DNA of 44,589 nt from an uncultured Eggerthella sp. (GCA_900544455.1 UQVJ01000005.1:1-44589), one strand, 5' to 3'; counted from the first letter of the stretch, positions 33,884 to 42,162 are shown. The notes: a model not told the origin generated them from the letters alone. Numbers and translations: made by a program.

Positions 33884-34020
33884 GCGGCTCACGCTGTCCA
33901 AACCGTCGAGGAAATGCGCGGATCCCATCGTCGACGTTGTAGCCAAGCAGGATCTCCTTGTGTACGAAGGCGTAGATGGCCCGCACCCGCTCCGCTTCAG
34001 GGAGCTCGCTCCATCTGCGT
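33884..34020 (-). pseudogene. Fragment of a transglutaminase-like domain protein
   Basis: Reading leftward from 34020 gives WSELPEAERVRAIYAFVHKE then ILLGYNVDDGIRAF, which fits the start of the bacterial transglutaminase-like core (R-x-x-x-I-Y-x-F-V then Y-N-x-D-D). Just after, the matching FLDG segment lies in another frame, so there is also a shift. No start and no catalytic Cys-His-Asp remain. It abuts the stop of the phospholipase-like gene. Confidence 0.55.
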
Positions 34021-34958
34021 TAATGCTCTACTTGTTCCCCTGAAAAATTCAGCCCCTGTGTAAGCTCGCGGGCTTGTTCCATGGTGAAGTTGCCGGAAAC
34101 AATTTGGGGAATATATTCGGTTGCCTGCTCAAGTGCCTGGTTGAACAGGTCCTGGAAACTGGCGGTGCTCACCGTTTTCGTGAAGGGATTGATCCACGCG
34201 GCGCGCTGATGGTTGTCGAATTCACTGACAGTCAGTTCAACGGCGCGGTGGCTCATGGCCTGCACGAACGAATGCTTGCGGAACTTGCGCTCGATATTGC
34301 CCAGTGCGGTGCGCTTAATGCCGCGCGGCGAATGGAACACGTGCTGGATGCGACGGAATCCCAAAACGCTTTTCGTGAACAAATCAGGGCTTACCTCTTT
34401 ACCGTAGGCATCATGCACCGCCATGCTAACCAGGTAGGAGATGATGGCGAGCGTCTGTCTGTCGGCTTTCAGGATTTCCTTGTGTGGGCTGAACGAGGCA
34501 ACGGTTTTACCCTCGCAGGTCCAGAGCACCATTTCATCCAAATCGCTTTCGATGATGGCGTGCACCTCCGATCCGTCTTTGCCGCTCAGTCCGTCGATGC
34601 CGGCATCGCACAGAGCATACTGCTGCGCGTACACTAAAGGATGCTCGGCTCGGTCGAGCAAGTAGTGACAAAGAAATCCTGCGATATAGGCCTTCGCCAA
34701 AGGATGGGCGGCTTCTGGCAGGTATACCAGGCTTTGGGCGAGCGAGAACAGCAACGCGCTGGGATCGGTGTGATGCATCAGGTTTCCCAGCTCGTGGTAT
34801 TTGGCGGTAGTGGGGTTGGCTACGCAGTAAAACAGCGGGTCAGGACCCTGGTTCCCCAGTAAAAAGGCATTGCGCTCGCGCTCATTGGAAACAACGTCGG
34901 CAGCCGCTTTAACAAGAGCTTCGCGACCGAATTGGTCGTGAGTGATAATCGCTGGCAT
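34020..34958 (-). CDS. Zinc-dependent phospholipase C-like protein
   Basis: A 312-residue protein of the Zn-dependent PLC/S1-P1 nuclease fold group. The N-terminus PAIITHDQFGREAL, then GNQGPDPLFY, NLMHHTDPSALL and GFLCHYLLDRAEHPLVY provide the His/Asp residues that would bind zinc. There is no signal peptide, so it is probably cytoplasmic and may act on lipids or nucleic acids, or be regulatory. The ATG at 34958 has GAAGGGG 6 bases upstream; a GTG at 34964 overlaps that site. It faces the kinase gene convergently, with a gene remnant between. Confidence 0.8.
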   Translation of the reverse strand: MPAIITHDQFGREALVKAAADVVSNERERNAFLLGNQGPDPLFYCVANPTTAKYHELGNLMHHTDPSALLFSLAQSLVYLPEAAHPLAKAYIAGFLCHYLLDRAEHPLVYAQQYALCDAGIDGLSGKDGSEVHAIIESDLDEMVLWTCEGKTVASFSPHKEILKADRQTLAIISYLVSMAVHDAYGKEVSPDLFTKSVLGFRRIQHVFHSPRGIKRTALGNIERKFRKHSFVQAMSHRAVELTVSEFDNHQRAAWINPFTKTVSTASFQDLFNQALEQATEYIPQIVSGNFTMEQARELTQGLNFSGEQVEH

Positions 34959-35078
34959 ATGCACCCCTTCGTTTCTTTACGGATATTTTAGATATCCCAT
35001 ATGCATGCACCGTATACTGGTGTGCGTTTTATGATGCGTCCAAACGGGCGCGCGTTCAAGGACGAAAGGGTAACGATT

Positions 35079-36311
35079 ATGGCTTTTGGGCTCACCAAAA
35101 AAGAGCTGAGTTGGGTTCTTTACGATGTGGGTAATTCGGCCTTCGTCATGCTTTCCACGGCGCTGATCCCCGTGTACTTTGCCTCTATTGCCGACCCTGG
35201 TTCTTCTGTGGTTGTTGCTTGGGGCTATGCCGAAACGGTGGCTTCGTTGGTTCTTGCCTTGCTTATGCCCGTGCTGGGAAGCCTTGCCGATTTGGCTGGC
35301 AACAAGAAGAAGTTCCTGGTTGGCTTTGCGGGCACCGGCGCGGTTGCCTGTGCCGCATTGGGTGTCCCTGAACATGCGCTTGCTTTCTTGGTCGTATATG
35401 TAATTGCCGCCATTATGCTGAATGGCTCAATGGTGTTCTACGATGCCTTTCTGGTAGATGCCACCACTGAAGAGCGCTATGACAAGGTTTCTTCCCACGG
35501 CTACGCCTGGGGCTATATTGGTTCGTGCATTCCGTTCATAGCGTGCTTGGCGGTGGTTTTGGGAGGATCGAGTTTCGGCATCGATGCGAAGCTCGGCATG
35601 AAGATCGCGTTCATCATCACCGCAGCGTGGTGGGTGGTTTTTACGGTGCCGGTTGCCAAGAACGTGAAGCAGTTGCACGGCAAAAAGCGCTCCGACCATG
35701 TGCTGCGCACCACTATTTCAGGGTTGAAGGGAACGGTGAAGAGCATCATGAAGGACAAGCGCCTGCTGTTCTTCATGCTGGCGTTTTTCTTCTACATCGA
35801 TGGCGTGCATACGGTAATCAAGATGTCCACCAGCTACGGTACCGATCTGGGTATCGACTCGACGCAGCTGGTGTTGGCGCTGCTGGTAACCCAGTTTGTG
35901 GCGTTTCCCTCCGCAATTGCCTATGGAAATCTGGCGAAACGCTTTGGAACCAAGCGCATGTTGAAGGTGGGCGTGCTCGCGTACTTCTTTATCGTGCTAT
36001 TTGCGGCGTTCTTCTTGAAAAGTGCGGTGGAATTTTGGATCCTGGCAATTTGCGTCGGTTTGTTCCAGGGTGGCATCCAGGCGCTTTCGCGCTCGGAATA
36101 CGGCAAGCTTATTCCGAAGGAACGCGCCAACGAGTACTACGGGTTCTTCGACATCTTCGGCAAGTACGCTGCTGTTATGGGCACCTTCCTGGTAAGCGCC
36201 TTTACCCAGCTAACGGGAAGCTCTTCGCTGGGCGTGCTTTCCATCGCCCTGCTGTTCATCGTTGGGTTCTTGTTCCTGCGCGCTATGCCTCCCATGCTGG
36301 GGGATAGCTAA
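35079..36311 (+). CDS. UMF1/Atg22-type MFS transporter
   Basis: A 410-residue, roughly 12-helix major facilitator. ELSWVLYDVGNSAFVMLSTALIPVYF at the N-terminus is the mark of the UMF1 family (relatives of the yeast vacuolar effluxer Atg22), and YDAFLVDATTEERYDKVSSHGYAWGYIGS in the middle and GGIQALSRSEYGKLIP near residue 350 agree. Substrate unknown; relatives are thought to export amino acids or small metabolites. ATG 35079 is chosen because AAAGGGT precedes it and MAFGLTKKE starts the conserved part. Confidence 0.87.
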   Translation: MAFGLTKKELSWVLYDVGNSAFVMLSTALIPVYFASIADPGSSVVVAWGYAETVASLVLALLMPVLGSLADLAGNKKKFLVGFAGTGAVACAALGVPEHALAFLVVYVIAAIMLNGSMVFYDAFLVDATTEERYDKVSSHGYAWGYIGSCIPFIACLAVVLGGSSFGIDAKLGMKIAFIITAAWWVVFTVPVAKNVKQLHGKKRSDHVLRTTISGLKGTVKSIMKDKRLLFFMLAFFFYIDGVHTVIKMSTSYGTDLGIDSTQLVLALLVTQFVAFPSAIAYGNLAKRFGTKRMLKVGVLAYFFIVLFAAFFLKSAVEFWILAICVGLFQGGIQALSRSEYGKLIPKERANEYYGFFDIFGKYAAVMGTFLVSAFTQLTGSSSLGVLSIALLFIVGFLFLRAMPPMLGDS

Positions 36312-36357
36312 TCTGAAGCGCGGCGAGGGGCGAGCGCAGCGGCGCTGAGCGCTGGGG

Positions 36358-36537
36358 CTACTTGTCTTCGAACTCCCAATCGTCTTCGTTTTTTTCGCCG
36401 CGATCTTTGAAGGTTTTGCGCGTGCGGTATTCCAAAATGGCCGCAATAATGGTGGTAAGAACCAGGCATGCCACAATAAGGCAGCCGATGCCTTCGATGG
36501 TTTCAAACAGGAAATGATAGAGCTCGGCGAAGTCCAT
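36358..36537 (-). CDS. Small single-pass membrane protein
   Basis: A 59-residue protein beginning MDFAELYHFLFETIEGIG, with one hydrophobic helix (about 17-35, CLIVACLVLTTIIAAIL) and a charged cytoplasmic-type tail ending DDWEFEDK. AGAGGA lies 5 bases before the ATG at 36537 on the minus strand. It lies between the convergent MFS transporter end and the divergent serS. The good ribosome site, the clean topology and the Trp/Glu-rich tail make it a likely real gene. No family is recognised. Confidence 0.65.
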   Translation of the reverse strand: MDFAELYHFLFETIEGIGCLIVACLVLTTIIAAILEYRTRKTFKDRGEKNEDDWEFEDK

Positions 36538-36668
36538 GGGTTCCTCTCACGGATTTGTTCATTGCGCGAACGGGTAAGCCGCCTGCGCGTGCTAGGTGAA
36601 TAAGAGTATACTAGCGCTACTGTTTTCAAACGGAAACATACCGTATAAAGCACGTCGAAAGGGCAGTC

Positions 36669-37952
36669 ATGCTAGACATTCGGTTCGTCCGCGAACATCT
36701 TGATGAAGTCGCTACTGCGATGCAGAATCGCAATCATACGTGGGATTCTGCGCGCTTCCAGGAATTGGACGAGTCACGTCGTGCTTCAATTGCTAAGGAA
36801 GAAGAGCTTCAGGCAAAGCGCAACGCTATTTCCAAGTCCATCGGCAAGTTGATGGTCGAAGGCAAGAAGGAAGAAGCCGAGGCTGCAAAGGCCGAGGTTT
36901 CCGAGCTCAAAGACCAGATCGCTCAGTTCAGCGCCGAACGCGCTGCAGCCGACGAAGGTCTGCGCGATATGCTCATGTCCACGCCGAACATGCCAGCCGA
37001 TTCTACTCCGGTTGGCAAGGACGAAGACGACAACCCCGAGGTTCGTCGTTGGGGCACCCCGCGTAACTTCGAGGCTGAAGGTTTCGAGATGAAGCCCCAT
37101 TGGGACTTGGGTGCAGAGCTTGGCATCATCGACGCCGAGCGTGCCGTAAAGCTTGCAGGTAGCCGCTTTGTGCTGCTGGGTGGCTTGGGTGCTCGTCTTG
37201 AGCGCGCGCTCATCAATTTCATGGCAGACACGCACACCTCCCGTGGCTACAAGGAATGGTGGTGCCCGGCTATGGCCAATGCCACCACGCTTACCGGCAC
37301 CGGCCAGCTTCCTAAGTTCGAAGACGACCTGTTCAAAACCCGCGAAGGCATGTACCTCATTCCCACGGCAGAGGTGCAGCTTACCAATATCCATTCCGGC
37401 GAAGTGCTCGAGGCAAGCGAACTGCCCCTTAAGTACTGCGCCTTCACGCCTTGCTTCCGCGAAGAGGCTGGTTCCGCTGGGCGCGACACCCGCGGCCTTA
37501 TTCGCGTGCACCAGTTCGACAAGGTGGAAATGGTCAAGTACGCAAAGCCTGAAGAAAGCTACGACGATCTGGAATCCATGGTTGCCGATGCCGAGAACAT
37601 CCTGCAGCTTTTGGGCTTGCCTTATCGCGTAATCAGCCTTTGCACGGGCGACATCGGATTCTCCGCAGCTAAGACCTACGACCTGGAGGTTTGGCTGCCT
37701 TCCTACAACGCCTACAAGGAAATCTCCTCTTGCTCCAACTGCGAGGACTTCCAGGCGCGTCGCGCCAACATCAAGTATCGCGATCCCGAAAACTTCAAGG
37801 GTTCGCGTCTTGTTCACACACTCAACGGCTCTGGCCTGGCGGTTGGCCGCACCATGGCTGCCGTCATCGAGAACTACCAGCAGGCAGACGGCTCCATCAA
37901 GGTGCCTGATGTTCTGGTTCCCTACATGGGCGGTATTGAGGTTATCCGCTAA
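36669..37952 (+). CDS. serS: Seryl-tRNA synthetase
   Basis: A 427-residue class II synthetase charging tRNA-Ser. An N-terminal antiparallel coiled coil (about 27-100) contacts the long variable arm. Motif 2 is TPCFREEAGSAGRDTRGLIR (about 257-276) and motif 3 NGSGLAVGRTMAAVIEN (about 387). MLDIRFVREH is the usual first line. TATACT at 36607-36612 may be the -10 box. No T-box leader was seen; the gap upstream is short. Three further genes follow on the same strand. Confidence 0.96.
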   Translation: MLDIRFVREHLDEVATAMQNRNHTWDSARFQELDESRRASIAKEEELQAKRNAISKSIGKLMVEGKKEEAEAAKAEVSELKDQIAQFSAERAAADEGLRDMLMSTPNMPADSTPVGKDEDDNPEVRRWGTPRNFEAEGFEMKPHWDLGAELGIIDAERAVKLAGSRFVLLGGLGARLERALINFMADTHTSRGYKEWWCPAMANATTLTGTGQLPKFEDDLFKTREGMYLIPTAEVQLTNIHSGEVLEASELPLKYCAFTPCFREEAGSAGRDTRGLIRVHQFDKVEMVKYAKPEESYDDLESMVADAENILQLLGLPYRVISLCTGDIGFSAAKTYDLEVWLPSYNAYKEISSCSNCEDFQARRANIKYRDPENFKGSRLVHTLNGSGLAVGRTMAAVIENYQQADGSIKVPDVLVPYMGGIEVIR

Positions 37953-37968
37953 AGGATAGCCTGAAGGC

Positions 37969-38592
37969 ATGGCGGAAAAGAACACAAGCAAGCGCCCTTC
38001 AGTGGTGGGGCGCAAGATGAGGGCTTCAAACGCTTCGGTTCCTAGCGCTTCTGCAGACAAATCCGAAGGCTTGTTCCAAGATTCTTCGAAGGGCGCGGCG
38101 CATCCTATGCCGCGTCCTTCTATTCCCGAGGGCAAGAAGGCTAAGTCTTCCCTGAACGTGGAAACCGATTCGGTTTCCGAGAAAACGGGAACGCCTCGCA
38201 TGAGCGCTAAGGCGAAGAGCCGCAAGCGTCGTCTTTCGCGGCGCTTTATGATAATTGCCTGTTCCGTTGTTGCAGTGTTGGCGATTGCCACGGGTTTGCT
38301 TTCGTGGAATCAGTGGCTGCGCTACGACGATACGGCAGACATTCAGGGAACGTGGGTTATCGACGGCAGCAGCGCAACCATCACCGTTACCGATTCTGAA
38401 ATCAAGATGAGCGACGACGTCTCGTATTCGTATTCTCTCGATACCTTCAACAAGACCATCAGCTTCTCGTTCGGCAAGTACACGGGCTTGGGTTCATATG
38501 CGTTTTCGCCTGAGCGCGACACGCTTGTTATCACCGAAGAAAACCCTGATAGCGAACAGGGGAAGGCGTCGACCAAATTGGTGAAGCAGTAA
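37969..38592 (+). CDS. Membrane-anchored protein with lipocalin-like extracellular domain
   Basis: A 207-residue protein. The first 90 residues are basic and low in complexity. One membrane helix (about 93-112, FMIIACSVVAVLAIATGLL) is followed by an outside domain with DIQGTWVIDGSSATITVTDSEIK-like beta-strand alternation, like small lipocalin/calycin stress proteins. It begins 16 bp after serS, and its stop overlaps the start of the next gene (TAATG). Function unknown. Confidence 0.6.
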   Translation: MAEKNTSKRPSVVGRKMRASNASVPSASADKSEGLFQDSSKGAAHPMPRPSIPEGKKAKSSLNVETDSVSEKTGTPRMSAKAKSRKRRLSRRFMIIACSVVAVLAIATGLLSWNQWLRYDDTADIQGTWVIDGSSATITVTDSEIKMSDDVSYSYSLDTFNKTISFSFGKYTGLGSYAFSPERDTLVITEENPDSEQGKASTKLVKQ

Positions 38593-39041
38593 TGAGCTGG
38601 TTGGGATCGAGCGAAGGGGCGTGCTCTGGGGAGCTGCCCCTTCGTGCTTTACGGGTGCGTGTGCGCCCCGATAGGGTGGAAGTTGAAGTTGCCGTGGCGG
38701 CTAGGCGCTACGCGCAAACAGACCCTGAATTGATAACGGAATGCTTGCGTCGTGCGCCGACGCTCGGGCAGCATGCGTGCCGTAACGGTGTGGGCCCCGT
38801 GTTTGCCTCGGTAATGAAGAGCACTTCCACCCCGCACCTTCTTGAGCATTTGATTATCGATGCCCAAACGCGAGCGGCAAAAGACCCTGATAGGGTGTTT
38901 ACGGGCACCACGCAATGGAGCGCGCAAGACGCATCGGTTGCCAAGGTTGCGTTTTCCTACGAAGATGACCTGGTCGCCTTGAATGCACTTAACCAGGCGC
39001 TTTTATTCTTGAACCAGGCGTTAATCGAATTGCGCGGGTGA
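38592..39041 (+). CDS. Small protein resembling the N-terminal domain of cyanophycin synthetase
   Basis: A 149-residue protein. STPHLLEHLIIDAQTRAAK and FTGTTQW resemble the LLEHVAIELQ and FGRTRE-like parts of the N-terminal domain of cyanophycin synthetase, and VAFSYEDDLVALNALNQAL matches the domain's closing strand and helix. The ATP-grasp and Mur-ligase domains of CphA are absent here, but an ATP-grasp enzyme is encoded 91 bp downstream. Starts by one-base overlap with the gene before it. The family call is tentative. Confidence 0.5.
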   Translation: MSWLGSSEGACSGELPLRALRVRVRPDRVEVEVAVAARRYAQTDPELITECLRRAPTLGQHACRNGVGPVFASVMKSTSTPHLLEHLIIDAQTRAAKDPDRVFTGTTQWSAQDASVAKVAFSYEDDLVALNALNQALLFLNQALIELRG

Positions 39042-39132
39042 TTTTTGCAAGCGTGCTCAACTATGATGGAAGCAAACGAAACGCGAATTCCTGTGCAGGT
39101 TTTGCGCGGTAAATACAAAGAAGGGGATAGCC

Positions 39133-40110
39133 ATGAAAATCGCAGTTCTTATGGGAGGCTCGTCTTCTGAGCGGGACGCTTCCCTGGAAAACGGCAAGCG
39201 CATAATCGCTGCGCTGGAAGAAGCCGAGCATACGCCTGTTGCTCTGGATGTTTCCGAGGACCTGGTTTCCTCCTTGCGCTCTGAGCGTCCCGATGCGTGC
39301 ATCATCGCCGTGCCAGGCAAGGTAGGCGAAGACGGCACCCTGCAGGGTTTGCTGGAATTCTTGGACATCCCCTTTGTGGGTTCGAGCGCCGAGGTGTGCC
39401 GCACCACAGCTGATAAAAGCTTGCTGCCTGCGCATATGCAAGCCTGCTGCGATTTCTCGGGCGAGCAAACGGTGGCTTCTTGGCCGCGCGGGTTCTGCTT
39501 CGCGAAGGCGGCGTTTGAAGAGCTGGGCGCCTTCGATGCAGTGGATATGTTTGCAGAGCGCGTGCCGGGAGGTTTCCCGTTTGCGGTGAAGCCCGCATGT
39601 GGGGGCTTGGCCTACGGCGTGCATAAAGCCAACGACATCGAGGAACTGCGCGATGCCCTGCGCGATGCCTTCACATTCGACGACAAGGTGATTGTGCAGC
39701 AGTGGGTTGAAGGCGTAGAACTTTCGGTGTGCATTTTGGGCTCCGGCTGGGACGCCCACGCCCTGCCGCCGGTGGAAATCGTGCCCCGCAAGGGCCTGTA
39801 TCTCACCGATGCGCGCTTGGGTAGCCATGCGGTTGATTTCCACGCGCCTATTCATCTGGAATCGCTTTCGCAGGACGAGGCAACCGCCCAGGCCATTCGC
39901 TCGGAGATTGAGCGCGCTGCACTTGAGGTGTACCGCGCCTTCGGCATGGAAGGTTACGGCCGTGTGGATTTGATTTGGGACGGTGCCCAGGCACAGGTGC
40001 TTGAAGTTGACGTGGCGCCCAGCTTGGCGGAACGCTCCCTGTTCAGCGCTGCCTGTGAAGCCGCAGGCCTAACCATCCCTGCCGTTCTGGATAGGCTGGT
40101 GGAGGGGTAG
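39133..40110 (+). CDS. D-alanine-D-alanine ligase-like ATP-grasp enzyme (divergent)
   Basis: A 325-residue ATP-grasp protein on the Ddl plan: MGGSSSERDASLENGKRI at the start, VGEDGTLQGLLEFLDIPFVGSS, then PFAVKPACGG and QQWVEGVELSV in the ATP-grasp core. Two hallmarks differ from true Ddl. The HGxxGEDG loop reads PGKVGEDG, and the end motif E-V-N-T-x-P-G is EVDVAPS (E291, D293), replacing the Mg-binding Asn and the Pro-Gly that shapes the second D-Ala site. It may be the cell's Ddl or a ligase joining another amino acid pair. A strong terminator follows. Confidence 0.7.
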   Translation: MKIAVLMGGSSSERDASLENGKRIIAALEEAEHTPVALDVSEDLVSSLRSERPDACIIAVPGKVGEDGTLQGLLEFLDIPFVGSSAEVCRTTADKSLLPAHMQACCDFSGEQTVASWPRGFCFAKAAFEELGAFDAVDMFAERVPGGFPFAVKPACGGLAYGVHKANDIEELRDALRDAFTFDDKVIVQQWVEGVELSVCILGSGWDAHALPPVEIVPRKGLYLTDARLGSHAVDFHAPIHLESLSQDEATAQAIRSEIERAALEVYRAFGMEGYGRVDLIWDGAQAQVLEVDVAPSLAERSLFSAACEAAGLTIPAVLDRLVEG

Positions 40111-40128
40111 GCTCTTCCTCGTAAAACC

Positions 40129-40170
40129 AATCGCCCCCGCATCCCTTGTGCGATGCGGGGGCGATTTTCA
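40129..40170. terminator. Terminator between convergent genes
   Basis: AATCGCCCCCGCATC (40129-40143) pairs perfectly over 15 bp with 40152-40166 and is followed by TTTCATT. It can serve both the Ddl-like gene and the leftward gene ending at 40196. Confidence 0.9.
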
Positions 40171-40195
40171 TTCTTCGCTGGTTTTGTTTGCTCGC

Positions 40196-41392
40196 CTATG
40201 CGCTCGGCAGGCATTTCACCATGATCTGCTCGCCATCGGTAACAAGCGCGATGGGCTTGTTGAAATGGCTGTCGATCATGCGGGCGTTTTCTGCGAAAAC
40301 GTCGGAATCGGTGCACTCGTTTTTGCGGAAATCGTTCAGCATGCCGTCCACGGTGTCTCTGCTTACGCCTTTCAGGAACTTGCTCGCATCATCCAGGGCT
40401 TCATCAACGGGCCCTTGGCGGATGATGGGAATGCTTCCAATTACGCCACCTAAGAAACCAGCGGCATTGGCGATTCCCCGAATGGCTTGGTTGTCAATTC
40501 CCGAGTGGGCGCTTTCTTCCAATTCGTGGAAGCACGAGTTATAGAATTCTTTGTAACGGTTTTCGCATTCCCCAAGGCTGTTAAGCAGTGCTTGCACTGT
40601 CTTTTCCTGATAATCGCCCATAAGCATGAAATCCAAGAACGATGCATAGGAGTAGAGGTAAACAGCAGAACGGTAGTTGCCGAAGAACCTCTGCACTTCG
40701 CTGAATTTGTTCGGGGCGAAGTTGAAGTGGACGAATTCGCGCTTTTCGGCCTTTTTGCGCGCTTGTGTTTTGTAGAAATCGATGTTGGCCAGCGCTTCAT
40801 GCTTGATGTTGCCAACCTGCACCAGCTTCGATTGGATATACGACTCATTGGCAAAGTTCAGGCTGTAGGTATTGGTTATCTCCGTCAAAATCTGCAGGTC
40901 GGCTTTCATATGTGCCTGTTTGTCGGTTTCAAGGAATCCGAGGATTTCGTCGGCGGTTTTCTGCAGGTGGTCAACTTTTTTGTTGATTTGCATGGTCATT
41001 GCTGTGACGAAGATTACCGCTGGAGCAATGGTTGCCACACTGGCGCCTGCTGCGGTGCCCGCAACGGGGACCCATCGAGCTTGCCCTACAATGCTCCCAT
41101 CTTTCAGGATTGCGCCAAGGTTTCCGAAATCCTTTGCCTGTGCAAGTACGCCACCGGCTGCTCCGTTTGGGAAAACGCATTGATAGAGCTGTCCTGAGGT
41201 TTTTGATGCTTCCGCTATGCCTTGAAGAGCTTGGAAGATAGATGCAGCTCCTCCGCCGTATTCGGCGATTTTGCCAAGAGGGAATGAGGTTGTCGAATCG
41301 TTGTCCTGAAGGGGAGTTTCACCTTCAACTGGGGCGAACTGCACCTCGACAAGGCGATTAGCCAGTTCTTTTCTATTGGCTTCGTAATCCAT
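40196..41392 (-). CDS. Uncharacterised helical protein with a glycine/alanine-rich hydrophobic hairpin
   Basis: A 398-residue protein of unknown family. After a hydrophilic N-terminus (1-95) comes a Gly/Ala-rich hydrophobic stretch (about 106-133: VPVAGTAAGASVATIAPAV then FVTAMTM), directly followed by a long helical region starting INKKVDHLQKTADEILGFLE. A second Gly-rich hydrophobic patch lies at about 306-325 (ANAAGFLGGVIGSIPII). This hairpin-plus-helices plan is seen in membrane-active helical toxins, but the likeness is structural guesswork. CAGGAAG precedes the ATG at 41392. It is 29 bp downstream of a DUF1232 gene and likely co-transcribed. Confidence 0.6.
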   Translation of the reverse strand: MDYEANRKELANRLVEVQFAPVEGETPLQDNDSTTSFPLGKIAEYGGGAASIFQALQGIAEASKTSGQLYQCVFPNGAAGGVLAQAKDFGNLGAILKDGSIVGQARWVPVAGTAAGASVATIAPAVIFVTAMTMQINKKVDHLQKTADEILGFLETDKQAHMKADLQILTEITNTYSLNFANESYIQSKLVQVGNIKHEALANIDFYKTQARKKAEKREFVHFNFAPNKFSEVQRFFGNYRSAVYLYSYASFLDFMLMGDYQEKTVQALLNSLGECENRYKEFYNSCFHELEESAHSGIDNQAIRGIANAAGFLGGVIGSIPIIRQGPVDEALDDASKFLKGVSRDTVDGMLNDFRKNECTDSDVFAENARMIDSHFNKPIALVTDGEQIMVKCLPSA

Positions 41393-41421
41393 GGTTGCTT
41401 CTTCCTGTGACAGTTTTGGCC

Positions 41422-41817
41422 CTATTGGGCGTTTTTCCAGTTGCGGTAGCTCTCAATGTCTTTGTGAACATGAGACAGAACAAAGCTAACGAGGGCGGCA
41501 TCGTCGGCGTATCCAACTACGGGAATGGCATCGGGGATTAGGTCGATGGGGGAAACAACGTAAACGATCGCAGCCACTACTGCGACAATTGTTTCCTTGG
41601 GAATCTCCTTATACCTTCCGTTTGCGTAATCAGTAACCATGCTTCCCATGGTTTGAAGGTCTGCGGCGCAGTCTTCCAGGGCTTTTGTCGCATTCTGCAT
41701 AACGCGCTGCAACTGTTCGACGAGCTCGGTCAGCTGCCCCGCATTTCCTATAAGCGCTTCAGCAAGCCCTTTCAAAGAATTAAACGATTGCTGCGCAGCT
41801 TCCTGGCTAATGCCCAT
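41422..41817 (-). CDS. DUF1232 (YkvA-like) membrane protein
   Basis: A 131-residue protein. The C-terminal half has the DUF1232 signature: IPKETIVAVVAAIVYVVSPI then DLIPDAIPVVGYADDAALV, a short membrane-associated hairpin. The N-terminal half is a predicted amphipathic coiled coil (LKGLAEALIGN, LTELVEQLQRVMQNA). Paired with the helical protein at 40196-41392, and divergent from an XRE gene whose operator lies between. Family function is unknown. Confidence 0.75.
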   Translation of the reverse strand: MGISQEAAQQSFNSLKGLAEALIGNAGQLTELVEQLQRVMQNATKALEDCAADLQTMGSMVTDYANGRYKEIPKETIVAVVAAIVYVVSPIDLIPDAIPVVGYADDAALVSFVLSHVHKDIESYRNWKNAQ

Positions 41818-41885
41818 ATTTCAGCCCTTCTTCCTCGGTTGCTTTTGTTGTGTTCTTGTTGTTGTTCATCTGCGGTTTTGTCAGG

Positions 41886-41905
41886 TGACTTGCTGTAACA
41901 AGTCA
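41886..41905. promoter_or_regulatory. Operator overlapping the promoter of a small XRE gene
   Basis: TGACTTG (41886-41892) and CAAGTCA (41899-41905) form a perfect 7-bp inverted repeat around CTGTAA. A rightward promoter TTGCTG (41890-41895), 17 bp, TATTGT (41913-41918) overlaps it. Autoregulation by the XRE protein is likely, and control of the leftward pair is possible. Confidence 0.6.
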
Positions 41906-41936
41906 GCCTATCTATTGTAGCTTTTACGATGCGCTT

Positions 41937-42152
41937 ATGAACTCGGACGAGCGCAGAAAACAGCTGGGCGCCTGCATCAGGGCACAACGGGAACAGCAGG
42001 GGCTGTCCCAGCGCAAGCTTGCCCTAATGATCGGCTCAAACCAAACGCATATCTGGCAGATTGAAAACGGCACGGTAAACGTGGGACTCGACATGCTGTG
42101 CCGCTTGGCCGATGCGTTCGAGGTCAACGTCAGCGATTTGATTGATTTCTAG
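41937..42152 (+). CDS. Small XRE-family regulator
   Basis: A 71-residue protein that is almost entirely a Cro/C1-type helix-turn-helix: LGACIRAQREQQGLSQRKLA, LMIGSNQTHIWQIENG, then LDMLCRLADAFEVNVSDLID. No Shine-Dalgarno is visible, and the predicted start of transcription lies only about 12 bases before the ATG, so the mRNA may be nearly leaderless. It faces the DUF1232 pair across a clear operator. A bidirectional terminator follows the stop. Confidence 0.85.
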   Translation: MNSDERRKQLGACIRAQREQQGLSQRKLALMIGSNQTHIWQIENGTVNVGLDMLCRLADAFEVNVSDLIDF

Positions 42153-42162
42153 CAATAACCGA

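Noticed and set aside
36540..36668. T-box riboswitch before serS
   Set aside because: No T-box sequence, specifier loop or terminator is visible in the short gap.
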